A stretch of 64,000 nucleotides of DNA from Chamaecyparis obtusa (GCA_027943335.1 BSBK01002936.1:310001-374000); one strand, 5' to 3'. Shown: positions 48,156 to 61,008, numbered from the stretch's first letter. Notes: generated from the sequence alone by a model not told the origin. Program-made: numbers and translations.

Positions 48156-49164
48156 TGTATACACCTAAAAATGGTCACCTAGACTATTAGCCCCTTTTGC
48201 TAAATCATAAATTGCTTGCTCTTGATCAAATCCTAGCTCTATCATTTATTCAATTATTTTCTATGGGCTAACCATCTTATCCTAATTCTTTATTTATTTA
48301 AAAGGAATATTTCCTCCCCTTTTAAATAAATAAAAGCCCCCACTTTTCCTCTTATCCTAAGTTGCACAAATAAAGCATTATTCTTATTTTATAAAAAGGG
48401 AAAAAGCACTTTTTGTCTCATATGGACACAAAAGTCAACTCTTATTTTCTCGTTGGAGGATATTTGTGCACATGGATTGATCCCTCTTCAAGCTCCACCA
48501 TTGATTAAATCTTTTGCCTCTTAATCTCCATGGTCCATTTCTTCTCATTTCCTTTAAAAGAAGAGCTCTCTTCTTCATTCTAGATCCCCAAATTTTTATG
48601 CTAATATTATGCTGCAGGTTTTCTAGGTCATCTTGGAGCCTTTGGAGACATTCTTGCATCTAGGGTTTGAAGATTTGGAGCATTGTTGGCATTCATCTTG
48701 GATCTTCATCAACACTCTATCTTCGTGTCTTCATTCTTGCATCATCATGCCTTTCTTGCTTCATAGTTAGATTTCATTTCTTGCATAGTAGCTTCATTTT
48801 CATGGCATTCTTAGCTTAGATTTCCTTTATGCTTTAGATTAATTCATCTAGTTTAACTAGGAGGCTTTGTAATACTTGCATCTTTCACTTTCATAGCTTA
48901 TCTTGCATTTCCATTTCTAGTATAGTTGCATTGCATTTTCATTATTGATTCTTGAGGATATTGGCATTCTTGCCCTTGTCTTCATTGAATCTCCCATTGC
49001 ATGGTTTACTAGCAAGGTTATAGGCTAAATAGCTCTAGCTGAGAGAATTCTTAAAAACCCTTGCACTCCATGCCTAGGGAGCTATGGATCAATTTGTGAG
49101 ACCTCATTCTTGAGTTTCCTTGCATGTAATGATCCATAGAAGTGTGACACATTTATAGCACACA
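48156..49164 (+). repeat. 3' LTR of the gypsy element
   Basis: 1,009-bp partner of 38457-39465, ending CACACA at the exact GGACC target-site copy (49165-49169). Confidence 0.95.
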
Positions 49165-49169
49165 GGACC

Positions 49170-49976
49170 CACTGCCCAAATAGCTTCAAGGCAAGATCTC
49201 TAAACTCACTGTCCAACAAATCTTAGGATTATTCAACAAAATAATATGAAATATGATACCTCCCTCACACTATGCCAAAACCACACTCTCTACTACACAA
49301 GATCACAAATCCAAATCTTTGTACTTCGCAAGTCTTCCTTCATCACTGAATTAGCTCTTTTCTTCACTTCATGCATACATTCGCATCAAAACTTTCATAA
49401 TTTCATATCACAACTATTAAAATCCTCATATAACAAGGAAAACATTCCTTCCTTTATACCACACTCAAATAATTACAAATGAGTTGGCAAAATAATAATT
49501 TCAACACGCTACATCAAAATTACATAAAAATTGTCAGCTTCCAAATACAATAACTTTCCAATCGTGTGACCTCAAAGTTTGCACTATGAACCACATCACC
49601 AAAAATGAGTCTCAAACTTCCCTTTAATTGTGCAGAATCAGATTCCATCTCGATTAGGAGATATCCTCTGATTACCAAAAATTGCTACACAGGAATACTG
49701 CCAGAATACTGCTTCCACCAAAATGCTTATAACTTTCATGAATAAATGAATTTCTTTTTGCACTCTTAACCACAGGCTAATAACACACCAAACAACATAC
49801 CATCAACTATGCATAACTCAATTTGCAATATAACATGTGCGCAAAAAAAAATTGTGCTTGCTTCTCTACTAAACTCCAGAATATCACTGTGTTGACATCA
49901 ATGACAATCATAGTCATGAATGCAACAACTACTGCTACAGAATGACTTCCAAATGCTTCAACATTCATTCCTAACA
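49170..49976 (-). repeat. Proximal part of the copia 3' LTR
   Basis: Continues the LTR interrupted at 38456 and matches 54881-55688. The purine tract (minus strand GGGGGAGAT) lies at 49985-49977. Confidence 0.95.
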
Positions 49977-50361
49977 ATCTCCCCCATTGACATTGATGGC
50001 AATATAGATGAAAAACATCCAATGTTCCAAAAATCCAATCACTGGTTCTCAACTGCACTGCTACTCATCATTAGTCAAATCTTGCTTCGTTATCCTATTT
50101 AATCTCTCAACAAATGTAGTTCCTCAATGTTTACTCAATTTTTTTCATGATTCTCTCCCCCATTGACATCAATGACAGAAATTCTATCACTATGTCAAAC
50201 AATAGCTCAATGTCAAAAGACATTATTCAGGAAATACATTCACAAGAGTCCTCAATGATTCAGCTCAGATACACATACTCCCCCATAGAGGAAGTACCAA
50301 CATCCAATCTAGAAAATAGATAGGGCCATAAACCACTGGATGGATGCAACCAACTGCATCA

Positions 50362-51911
50362 TTACTCAAAAGTAGGTTGGGGCATAACCGCAAGCATACC
50401 TCTCAGATACTCAAATGTATCCTTAGGCAAAGGCTTAGTAAATATATCTACTATCTGCTCCTTTGTGCTTATGTACTCCAGTGTGACTTCTTTATCTGCA
50501 AATTTCTCTCTTACAACATGATACTTTATCTCTATATGCTTTGTTTTAGAATGTAAAACCAGATTCTTAGACATACTAACTATACTTGTATTGTCACAAT
50601 ATATGACAATAGGCTCATCAAACTTGATTCCAATGTCCATCAACATCTGCTTCATCCATATTATCTGATTACAACTGTTTGCTGCTGCTACATATTCTGC
50701 TTCTGTTGTACTTTGTGAGATATAATTCTGCTTTTTGCTCAACCAAGAAACTAATCTTCCTCCAAGAAAAAAGGCTCCACCACTGGTGCTTTTCTTGTCA
50801 TCAACGCTGCCTCCCCAATCAGCATCAGTATATGTACATAGGGTAAAATCATCAGAATTTTCATACATAGTCCATAGTCCATTGTGCCTCTAAAATATCT
50901 CAATATCCTTTTTACTGCTACATAATGTGACTCTCTAGGTTCAGCTTGAAATCTAGCTACCATCCCAACTGAATGTTGTATATCTAGTCTAGTGTGTGTC
51001 AAGTACTACAATCCACCAATCATAGATCTATATTTCTTTTGCTCAACTTCTAGTGTTCCAACTAGTTTACAATTCTCCATACTGAATCTTTTCAACAAAT
51101 CATTCAAGTACTTTGTCTGAGTTATAAAGATACCATCTTTGTTTTGTGTTATTTGTAATCCCAAAAAGTATTTCATTTCTCCAATCATACTCATTCCAAA
51201 TTATGTCTTCATTTCATAAGCAAATTTGTCACTAGCTTCATCTTCTCCTCCAAAAATAATGTCATTAACAAAAATAACCAAAACTAACAATCCATTCTCA
51301 ATTTCCTTTGTGTATAAGTTACTATCAGTTGTTCCTTTTGTAAATCCCAATTTTAACAAATACTTATCTAATCTAGCATACCAAGTTCTAGGTGTTTTCT
51401 TTATTCCATACAATGCTTTCTTTAGTTTACATACCATGTCTCCTTCTTGAGTCAAAGGATAACCTTCAGGCTGCTCAATGTAGACTTCTTCCTCTAAATC
51501 ACCATTCAGAAAAGCTAACTTCACATCCATCTGATACACTTTGAATTTCTTAAATGCTGCATAAGCCAAAAATATTCTTACTGCTTCAAGTCTTGCCACA
51601 TGGGAAAAAGTTTCTTCATAGTTAATTCCTTCTTGCTCTGAGTATCCCTTACATACCAATCTTGCTTTGTTTCTAATTACTTCTCCTTGTTCATTCATCT
51701 TGTTCCTGAATACCCATTTAGTTCCAATCACATTTTTGTCTTTAGGTCTAGGGACCAATTCCCATGTCTTGTTCTTTTCAATCTGATCCAATTCTTCTTT
51801 CATAACTTTAATCCAATGTTCATCTTCACAAGCTTCATTAGTAGACTTAGGTTCAATTTGAGAAATCAAACATAAATGTACCTTCTTTCTAGTCATAACT
51901 CCTCTATCCAA
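50362..51911 (-). pseudogene. Copia reverse transcriptase and RNase H (38063-55688 element)
   Basis: The RT frame 51911-51201 contains [40 protein letters not shown] and [20 protein letters not shown]. The polymerase box reads FVNDI where FVDDI or YVDDM is expected: the first catalytic Asp has become Asn. The frame continues after TAA 51203-51201 and a TAG near 51004 into YLTHTRLDIQHSVGM. After one frameshift near 50870 comes RNase H (DADWGGSVDDKKSTSGGAFF, CDNTSIVSMSKN, KEQIVDIFTKPLPKD) to the natural stop at 50362. With the active-site change this copy would have been inactive even without the stops. Confidence 0.92.
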
Positions 51912-51934
51912 ACTTCCAATAACTTTCTCAATAG

Positions 51935-53490
51935 GATGATGTTTGATATATACCTGTTAGGTGTCATAGTCACAGATCTTTCTTCAACTGTAGATTCTTC
52001 TCTATTTTCTTCAACATGACTTTCATTCAACAATTCACTGTCAGTAATAAAAAATTGTTTAGTAGTTTCAATGTTAGGTTGAGGGTTAGTTCCTTCATTA
52101 GATTCATAATCAAGCATTATTTCCTGAATTTTAAACTTCTCATCAACTTTTACATTTGCACTTTCAATAATAGTTTTAGTTCTCTTATTGTAACATCTAT
52201 ATGCTTTGCTTTTCAAAGAATATCCAAGAAAAATTCCTTCATCACTTCTAGGATCAAACTATCCTATATCATCATCTCTCTTAATATAACATTTGCTTCC
52301 AAAAATTCTAAAATACTTAACTGAGGGTGCATGTCCAAACCATAATTCATAAGGTGTCTTGTCTGTGTCTACTCTAATTTGTACTTTGTTCATTGTATGT
52401 ACTATTGTATTCACTGCTTCTCTCCAAAATGTCTTTTCCAAATCACCTTCAAATAACATAACTCTAGCTGCTTCAGTTACTGATCTGTTCCATCTTTCTG
52501 CAATACCATTTTGTTCAAGTGTTCTAGGGGTTGATAACTATCTCTTAAACCATTCACTTCACAAACAGTGTTAAAATCTTTAGATGTAAATTATCCACCT
52601 CTATCAGATCTCAAACATTTAATCCTCATTCCTGATTCATTCTCAACTTTATTCTTCATGACCTTAAACTTATCAAATGCTTCAGATTTTTCTTTCAAAA
52701 ATGCAATCCACATCATTCTTGTAAAATCATCAACAATAATCATAAAATACCTTTCTCCATAGAATCCCCTAGTCCTAGTAGGACCGCTCAAGTCTGTATG
52801 AACAATCTCCAACTTTTCTGTAGATGTGAACTTCTTGCTAGGAAATGAACTCCTTTTTTGCTTAGCCATCACACATTCCTTGCAAATCATGTTAGTAGGC
52901 TTCATAATCTTAGGTAAGTCTCTTACTGCAAGTGTAGAACTCACTTTCACAATATTATCAAAGTTTATATGACAAAACCTTCTATGCCATAACCAACTGT
53001 CATCAATCTTAGTCATCAAGCATGTCATCTTAGTAGGGTTCAACTGAAATACATTACCTCTGGTTCTAGATCCAGTTCCAATTAGATTTCCATCTTTATC
53101 CTTAATCACACAAGTTTTCTCAGTAAACCAAACTTGATATCCTTTATCCACTAACTATCCAACACTCAAAAGATTATGTTTCAATCCATCAACAAAGTAA
53201 ACATCATCAGTATTAGTCTTTCCATCAAGAGTAATAGATCCTATACCTTTAATCAAACAAGGTGCATTGTTACCAACTCTAACAACTCCTTCATCATAAT
53301 TGTTAAACTTTATGAATTTTCCTTTATCACCAGTCATATGATGTGAACAACTACTATCTATAATCCAATCAGCTTCCTTTTCAACTTGGGAAACTAAAGC
53401 TTTTTCTTCTTTAATACCAGATTCAGAATTTTCTTCCTTAATTGCTACAAATCCTATGTCATCAAAGTTATCATTATCACTGTCACTCAA
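51935..53490 (-). pseudogene. Copia protease and integrase (38063-55688 element)
   Basis: The protease site reads DWIIDSSCSHHMTGD: the Gly of the catalytic D-S-G is replaced by Ser. After a TAG for Gln near 53155 come the zinc-binding part (SWLWHRRFCHINFDN, CKECVMAKQKRSSF) and the integrase core (HTDLSGPTRTRGF, YFMIIVDDFTRMMWI, RSDRGG at 52600). A TAA for Glu follows at once. A frameshift lies before LEHLNKMVLQ-type sequence (about 52530), and the C-terminal integrase region (YELWFGHAPSVKYFRIFG, FLGYSLKSKAYRC) is at 52370-52180. The D, D and E region can be traced but is interrupted. Confidence 0.9.
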
Positions 53491-54428
53491 ATGTCTTTCA
53501 ATTCTTGCTTCAATTTCTCATCATTTGCATAATAACATTCTTTAGATCTTCTAGGCTTAAAATTGTTTCTATACTTCTTAACTCTCTTAGGACACTTAGA
53601 TGCAAAATGACCATATTCTTGACATGTCCAACATTTAAAGATTTTCTTACCATCTGGTTCTCTTTTCACAAGCAAGGCAATACCTTCTTCAATCTTCTTA
53701 TCTTCATTAGATTTGGATCTGCTACTACTGGCATAATCTCCATTCACACTTGTACTTCTAGACAAAGTAGGTCTAATGCTAAGAGCACTGAATGCTATCT
53801 CCACTCTAGGTAGTTCTCCTGATAATCTCAAATTCATCTCTGCTACTTCCAATCTTCCAAGAAGAGTCTCTCTTGAAAAGTTTGGTGTACAAGGTATCAC
53901 TTGTTCAATCATTTGCGTAGTCTGCCTGAATACCGGTGTCAATGTTCTCAAAATCTTCCATATTACTTCATTCTTTGTCTTTTCACCTCCACAGGACTTT
54001 ATTCCTACAACAATTTCTGACATCCTACCAATATAGCTTCTAACAGATTCATCTTCCATCATTCTTATGTCTTCAAATGCACAAATCCAATTATGTAACC
54101 TAGCTTTCTTTGCATGTTCATCACCTTCAAAAGTAGATTGTAAAGCTTTCCAAATATCATGAGATTTAGTTAAAGCTTTTACCTAACTGTATTCATTCTC
54201 CGGAAGTGCTGATAAAAGTGCTTCTCTTGCAAGTATGTTATACATAAATAGATCTACCTCACCTTTAGAACTTGTTTCAAGATTGTCTTCTTCAATTATA
54301 GTCCTTTCATTCTTTGTAATCAACCAATAACCTGGTCCTAAACACAAGAGATGTGTCTTCATCTTTTCTTTCTAGCTGTCAAAATTTACTCCATCAAACT
54401 TAGGGCTTTCTTTCCTAAAATTTTCCAT
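53487..54428 (-). pseudogene. Copia gag (38063-55688 element)
   Basis: The ATG at 54428 follows the primer site by about 40 bp. The frame shows the copia gag pattern (ENFRKESPKFDGVNFDS, IWKALQSTFEGDEHAKKARL, SYIGRMSEIVVGIKSCG) and a CCHC knuckle, CWTCQEYGHFASKC (about 53632-53591). Only two stops occur: TAG for Trp near 54373 and TAG for Gln near 54183. It ends at 53487, with pol following in another frame. Confidence 0.9.
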
Positions 54429-54484
54429 AGATCTCCTTAAGTTGTTAAACTTCTCTTTCAAGGACCTACCGCTCTGATACCAAT

Positions 54485-55688
54485 TGTTAGAAAGTAAAGA
54501 CCACCAAGATAACTGAGAGGGGGGGGGGGTGGTGAATCAGTTATTTGATAATTAAACCATTTATCATCATTAACTTCAATATCAACTTCAATAGCTTTAA
54601 ACCATATAATTAATGTAGTAACCAACCATAGAAGGATAATCATACACAATGACACAATAACACAAGATATGTTAACTAGGGAACCTCTTGATCAAAGATT
54701 AAACCCCGGTGGGAATGATGCCCACAAAATGATGTACTAATATGAAAGTTCCTTGTTAGAGGATGGACCCTGTTAGGAGTCTTATGAAATACATTCAGTA
54801 CATATGAATCTCTATTAGGAGATTTTGAATCCCTGTTAAAAGATTCTAACCCTGTTAGGAGTTATGGAAGACAGAAGGACCCACTGCCCAAACAGCTTCA
54901 AGGCAAGATCTCTGAACTCACTGTCCAAAAGATCTTAGGATTATTCAATAGATTAATATGAAATATGTTACCTCCTTCACACTATGCCAAAACCACACTC
55001 TCTGCTACACAAGATCACAAATTTAGATCTCTATACTTCGCAAGTCTTCCTTCATCACTGAATTAGCTCTTTTCTTCACTTCATGCATACATTTGCATCA
55101 CAACTTTCATAATTTCATATCACAACTATTAAAATCCTCATATAACAAGGAAAACATTCCTTCCTTTATACCACACTCAAATAATTACAAATGAGTCGGC
55201 AAAATAATAATTTCAACATGCTACATCAAAATTACATAAAAACTGTTAGCTTCCAAATACAATAACTTTCCAATCGTGTGACCTCAAAGTTTGCACTATG
55301 AACCACATCACCAAAAATGAGTCTCAAACTTCTGTTTAACTGCGCAGAATCAGATTCCATCCTGGTTGGGAGATATCCTCCGATTACCAAAAACTGCTAC
55401 ACAGGAATACTGCCAGAATACTGCTTCCACCAAAATGCTTATGACTTTCATGAATAAATGAATTTCTTTTTGCACTCTTAACCATAGGCTAATAACACAC
55501 CAAAGAAAATACCATCAACTGCGCATAACTCAATCTACAATATAATATGTGTGCAAAACAAAACTGTGCCTGCTTCTTTTCTAAACTCTAGAATATCACT
55601 GTGTTGACATCAATGACAATGATAGTCATGAATGCAACAACTATTGCTACAGAATGACTGCCAAAGGCTTCAGCATTCATTCCTAACA
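54485..55688 (-). repeat. 5' LTR of the 38063-55688 copia
   Basis: 1,204 bp against 1,201 bp for the split 3' LTR once the gypsy and one GGACC are taken out. Confidence 0.95.
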
Positions 55689-55693
55689 ATCAT

Positions 55694-58257
55694 GGGATGG
55701 TTACACACTCAAGATGCGAAACCATTGGAACTGTAAAAGGATTTTGGTGAAGCCAAGAGAAATAAATACTAGCCAAAGTTGCATAATTCTTAGGCTCTAT
55801 ACTGAATTTTTGAACTTTGAATCCCTAATAGGCTTGAGCCTCATCAACTAAAAGAGAAACTAAGAGTTATTGTATGAATGATGTACAATGTTGATATGGT
55901 TGATTCTTTTCTTAAAAAATACCAAAATGATAAACTACAACATATTGAACCATGTCCAAACTATAGGGGCAATACCAATAAATTATATGTTGAACATACT
56001 CACTAGTGTAAAGTTGCTTCTAGTATGGTTCTATAGGTTAAATTTTTTTTTAAAAATTCCTAGATCACAATATGGTACTCTCATTGATCGAGACCCTAAT
56101 CTAGGGTATAAGCCTTGAATTCATATGTTAACTATTTATAATCTGTACTCAAAGTAGGACTGTAAACATCTTGATCTATAGATAGGGCATGTTAAACATC
56201 GTCAAAGTGGAATTGAAGAGTATGTGCAATTGATGTACTATTTCCTTTCTTACACAGGAAAGAGAGTCATACCAAATGATCTAGTTTACCATTCAATACC
56301 CCTTTCCATGTGTTTTAATAAACTCTATATAGATAACATCTTTGGGGAAAATCTCAGAATCATTGTTCTGGTTTGACAATGCTATTTTGAACCAATATAT
56401 AACAATTCTATTTTGAACCAATTATAGTTCAGTTCATGGAAATTCTATTTTGAACCAATTATAGTTCAGTTCATGGAAATTCTATTTTGAACCAATTATA
56501 GTTCAGTTTGAGTACCACCCAATGCAAACATGACACTAAAATTATACATATCCAAATTTTTACAACTATTTTTAAACCAAATTCCCAACATGGAAAATTT
56601 TTCATTTAAGAAATAGAGGACCATGAGCTAACAAAATAGTAGGCACAAATACTGAGGTGCAGTGGAAAAACCCCACATAATGGTCTTTTTAAAAGACATG
56701 CAAGAAATGTCATTCAACATCATGGATGTTTTTGTGCTCCTATTTAACTATAAATCTCCATGTGTAAGGGAAGTTGTTGGTTGGGCAGGCTAGGGATTAA
56801 TTTTTCCTCCATGCAAAAATAGTGTGTATAGTGATAAGCCACATCATGAGCATGGACGAGCATATTAAGGACACTCTAAATGATTACCGTGATGAAATTA
56901 TTTATTTAGTTTCCCTCTATACCGCAATGAAATTATTGGATAGAAGTATATGAGCATGGATGAGCATATTAAGGACAGTCTTTTAGCATATTAAGGACAG
57001 TCTTTTATGGTGCTTACCTCTAAAAGCTATTTTGGCTTATGCACTTCAGTCCAACTTTCTCTGTAAATCCTTTAAGGCTATTGAATGCTTGTGGGCCTTA
57101 GGGCCAATAAAATGGAGGAAACCTTGTTTTTCTCTTCCAATAACATGGTCAGAAACTTGTTTTACTCCACCACCAAAACAACTATTTTGTAGCTTCACAA
57201 CGATCTATACTGATTTAGAGAGTGAACATTTCAAGCTTCATACATACCCCATTGAATCTTTTCATGGAGATATGTTGGGTGAAATTAATTTCTGTCAATC
57301 AAAGTGTCCTCCATGTACCACAACCTTCCTCTCTCAAATCATGTCATATTTGCTAAAATAATTGGAGCCTTATTCCATGTGGTCTATGTATTCCTCTACG
57401 TCTGTCAACAACTATTACTTAGTTGCATATTTATCTTTTGGTTGTTGGGACAAACTCTCTATAAAAGAGAAGCATTGTATCCCACTTTATTAGTCAATAA
57501 TAATATCTACATTGTTCTTTTACTGCAGTAGCAGTTCAGTTTGTGTTTTATTTCTCTCAGTCTTTCTTGATGGACAAGATTAATGGTATGACAAGTCTTT
57601 TACACATAGGGGCTGCAAATTTGATTTTAATCTCATTTGGATGTTTTTCTTTTTATTGATGCAATGTGTAGGGGAGAAACTGAAAATGAATTTGAAGGTG
57701 ATAGGGGTAGGGTTATCTCAGACTGGCACATACTCATTGAGATAAGCCCTAAACATCTTAGGGTTTTCCTGCTACAATTTTAGTGAAGTGATAAAGAACA
57801 ATCACACAAATCTGTGGCTCGATATTTTTTCCAGTGAGCTAATCACAAGTTACCCTTTAATCTTCACTCTTTCAAAATTATGACTTATTGTTTTAATACT
57901 GACATGAATAGGGAAGTCAAAAAATTTGAAGAGTGTATTCAACCTATACACAGTAATGGTAGATTTCCCATCAGTAATAGTGTATTGTAAATTGATGGAA
58001 GAGTGTCACGAGGTAAAGATAACCCTCACCGTGTGGGAAAAGGAAAGCCGGTATGAGAGAAGTAAATAAATATACTTCTACACAATGAAATGATAACCCT
58101 ATCTATGCTGAAATATCCATAACATGACAAGAGGCAAAGGTATACCACATCAACTCCAAATAACTGAGAACCAACATAGCAATGGAAATGTATTGATGGA
58201 ACACTACAAAAAAAATACCTGGAACTCAAACGACGAATAAGATCTTTGGTGAATGCA
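55694..58257. other. Unassigned stretch
   Basis: No protein family recognised. Open frames at 55888-56118 and 57032-57361 lack motifs. A 37-bp tandem repeat is at 56379-56515. Around 57420-57480 a TATAAAAGAGAAGC box inside an otherwise LTR-like sequence could be the end of an old LTR, but no partner was found. Confidence 0.35.
56379..56515. repeat. 37-bp tandem repeat, three full copies plus a partial one
   Basis: ATTCTATTTTGAACCAATTA starts at 56405, 56442 and 56479. A diverged half copy begins near 56379. The last two copies are almost identical. Confidence 0.92.
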
Positions 58258-58385
58258 AACACACCACAACACCGTAATGGAGAAGAATGAGCACACACTC
58301 CTGCACTTTCCGCACACCACAATAGAGAATAATGAGCATGCACACCACAAGAGAGAAGAACAAGCACGCACACCACAATAGAGAA
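58258..58385. repeat. Short tandem repeat, unit about 30-45 bp, four degenerate copies
   Basis: ACACCACAA or CACCACAAC followed by an AGAGAA(G)AATGAGCA-like segment recurs near 58260, 58313, 58340 and 58368. Confidence 0.75.
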
Positions 58386-58390
58386 AATGA

Positions 58391-60200
58391 AAAAATAAAA
58401 TCGGGTTTTACTTCACAAAAGCCAGAATTTTCATGGACGTGATGGGATAATGATATTTACTTTAAAAAAATCCAAAACCATGAATTTGATATCAAATTCC
58501 ACCTATTTGGTGGGAAGATAGTGCCACCCATTTTAGGGCCTAAACCAAATTTTCATTGAGGAAACCTGAATTGCATTCTAGTGTTCCAAATGACGGATTT
58601 GGTAAAAAGTTGAAAGTCTCGCACCCAATTCTGCCTCAATTCCACTAACCAAATGGGGCCTTATGGATTGATACCTTCTATTCTAGTTTCTTGTACCCAT
58701 TTTGTAGCCTACAAGAATACAAGATAGAAGGCCCCTTTCCATCTTGGATTTCCCCTTGCCCATTACCCCTTGTGATGAAGATTAGAAGGGACATCTTGCA
58801 TAGCATTAAGCCTAGGTCTACATAGGAGAAGATTATATTTAAGAGCATTGGGCATGACATGGATAAGGTTGAGTAAAATGACATGTCCTATTTGAATAGG
58901 CAAAGTGATTATTCCGAATGTCTATTTATATCAACATTATCAAAACCACAAATAGGAGTATAATTAGGTTGAAGACACATATCTTTTATTTTATGTAAAA
59001 ATTCAACACCACAAATATCCAAAAGCATTCTAGCTAGATTATTATGGAATGTGGAAATCTGCCATCATTAAGTAAAGTCTTGCAAAAAGAAATCTAACAT
59101 TTTACAATGAGAAAAGCTAATGAAAGGAAACAAAGCATAAAGAAACTAATCTAAAAATATAACTAAGAATGCAAAACATATTTATTTTCAGATTTTTATT
59201 TGTTTTCAAAACGTAAAAGCAATGCAAGAATGACCTAGACAATATGCACTTTTTATGCCTTTTTTATCAATAAATGAAAAATAAAAATCTTTACATTCAT
59301 AATAAAATTATCTTCCATTTTTTAAACTAAAATAATTTTGATTATTGAAATATATTTAACATTATATCTCTATTTTCATTATGCAATTAAATATTAACTA
59401 CAATATTTATTAAATTATACACAAATTATATTATTTTATTATTAATTAATACATATTTTAACTTAAATAGTACACATTATAATATAAGTTAAACATATTA
59501 TATTAATAAAATACATTTTTATTATGATTATGATTACATAATATTAAAAATTTAGATATTTTAAATAAATAACTAATTATACTTAATTAATTTTTTATAT
59601 AATATATTATTATTTATACTTTCAAGCATATTATATTCTACAATGAAAAACATCTTTAATAAAACAAGTGCCACGTAGTGGCTAGTACTTGCTTTTTAAT
59701 TAAAAGTAATGAAGTGTAATTATAATGTGAAATATATAATACAAATTTTAATAAATTAATTACATTTTATAAAGTATAATTTTATTTAATAATCATAATA
59801 ATAAGAAATTTTCAAGAAGAGATGCCCATGACACAAAAGGACAAAGCATACAAGGCGGATGACTTGACATTAAGCGATCCCCACATGGGCATCGCATAGT
59901 TAAATTCATTGCAGTTTAGGCTGTCCTTTTTGTTGTTTTAGATTTTACAAATCCATTAATTAATGATCTTGGTGGAGAATTAAAAGGATAGGAATGTGAT
60001 AGTCTTACCATCGTCTCTAAAGCTAAAGTGGGGAAATAATTCAAAGTCCAACCGATGAAACCGGAATTATTGAAGTAGAGAATAATTAAGGTAAAATTGA
60101 TTAGAGTATCTTTGGGCGCGGTCATAAACAAGAACAGAATAATTGAGTAGAAGCAAATTGAATAACTTCGGACTTAAACCCAGGAATACTACCTAACAAG
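58391..60200. other. AT-rich intergenic stretch
   Basis: No gene seen. 58480-58640 has a transposon-end flavour (CCAAATGGGGCCTTA near 58650, ATTTGGTGGGAAGA near 58513), but no pair of inverted repeats is convincing. 59250-59810 is extremely AT-rich. Confidence 0.4.
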
Positions 60201-60215
60201 CTCTACCTGCACTCT

Positions 60216-60225
60216 TATAAATTTA
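60216..60225 (+). promoter_or_regulatory. Probable TATA box
   Basis: TATAAATTTA lies 183 bp before the ATG at 60399. A pyrimidine-rich leader (CTCCTTTCCCTGCTCTTCTC) follows, as in plant 5' UTRs. Confidence 0.5.
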
Positions 60226-60398
60226 CTCCTTTCCCTGCTCTTCTCACATTCATTCCAGTCTGGTTTGTTTCTCTTAGTTTTTAAGAACCATCAAATTGTC
60301 AGAGCTCATAATAGTGTTGGAGAGTGCTTTAACTTGTATAGTCCATAGTAGTGTTTAAGAGTGCTTCAGTTTCTCAGTTGTTATTTAAGATACCAATT

Positions 60399-60479
60399 AT
60401 GGCATCTGCTTTGGTTGATGTTGTTGTTGAAAAGCTTGTCGGGAAGTTGATAGAAGAGATAAACAAGGAGATTTATAGT
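60399..60479 (+). pseudogene. First 27 codons of a CC-NLR resistance gene, truncated
   Basis: From ATG 60399 the frame reads MASALVDVVVEKLVGKLIEE and ends IYS. The pattern of an initial Met-Ala, alternating Val/Leu heptads and Glu/Lys matches the start of the Rx-type coiled coil of plant NLR immune receptors. A TATA-like box and leader precede it, so it looks like the true 5' end of a gene. The frame is broken by a 529-bp hAT-like element at 60480. Beyond that element the rejoined frame runs only six more codons to TAG at 61035-61037, and no NB-ARC or LRR sequence follows in the next 3 kb. The assignment rests on a short segment. Confidence 0.55.
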
Positions 60480-61008
60480 AAGGTTGCATGGGGACAAGGG
60501 TATTTGGGTACTTAAGGTACATGTACAACTATTTTTCAAAATAGGGGATGGGGTACTTGGGTAAGCCAATTTTTTCAAAAGTAGAATTTAATATTTTATA
60601 GAAAATCTGAAAATATGAGTCATGGCAATGAGTTTTTAATACAAGAATAGTGATAAAGTTTGTAAATGTAATGTATTGTTTTCAGTTTCAGATTTGTAAT
60701 ATGCTTGTAATAATAATATATGCTAAATGTTTAAATGCATAACAAAGAAGACAAACTTTAAACATGAATAAGATCATAAATGATATAACAATGACATATT
60801 GCAAAGTTTCAAACAAATTACATATTGAATTTAGCTTGATAAACAACACTTGATGATACACAAACAAAAAACTGAAACAAAAATCAGAAATCTTAATCAA
60901 GGTCCTTAGCTATGATGCTCTCCACCAAATACCTCGATACTTGGGTACATGTACTAGCACCCGCTATGGGTTCCAAGGGTATTGTTACAAGTACCCATGC
61001 AACATAGG
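60480..61008. mobile_element. Small hAT-like non-autonomous DNA transposon
   Basis: An exact 8-bp duplication TTTATAGT (60472-60479 and 61009-61016) flanks the element. Its ends pair as imperfect inverted repeats: AAGGTTGCATGGGG at the left and, reverse-complemented, CCTATGTTGCATGGG at the right. GTACATGTAC also occurs near both ends. No ORF codes for a transposase. An 8-bp target duplication is typical of hAT elements. The superfamily call is inference. Confidence 0.75.

Larger units (their letters stand above)
38457..49164 (+). mobile_element. Non-autonomous Ty3/gypsy retrotransposon
   Basis: Both LTRs (38457-39465 and 48156-49164) are 1,009 bp, with about 16 differences counted by eye. 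Target duplication GGACC is exact. A primer-site-like TGGCACCCACCGTGGGGC starts at 39470, and the purine tract CAAAGAGGGGCAAA precedes 48156. Gag, protease and a fragment ending in an integrase zinc-finger region are present. Reverse transcriptase, RNase H and the integrase core are absent. The protein pattern resembles Tat/Ogre-like gypsy elements of plants. Confidence 0.95.
38063..55688 (-). mobile_element. Ty1/copia retrotransposon with nested gypsy element
   Basis: The outer ends TGTTAG (38063) and CTAACA (55688) are flanked by identical ATCAT pentamers (38058-38062, 55689-55693). The 5' LTR is 54485-55688. The 3' LTR is 38063-38456 plus 49170-49976, split by a gypsy element. Primer site TGGTATCAGAGC on the minus strand at 54482-54471, and purine tract beside 49977. 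Gag, protease, integrase, reverse transcriptase and RNase H are in copia order on the minus strand. There are few stops, so it decayed less than the 13248-20998 copia. Confidence 0.95.

Noticed and set aside
57032..57361. 109-codon plus-strand frame as a gene
   Set aside because: No motif, no neighbouring exons, and composition as in the surrounding non-coding DNA.
58490..58660. Tourist/Harbinger-type MITE
   Set aside because: CCAAATGGGGCCTTA resembles a Harbinger terminus, but no inverted partner or 3-bp duplication was found.
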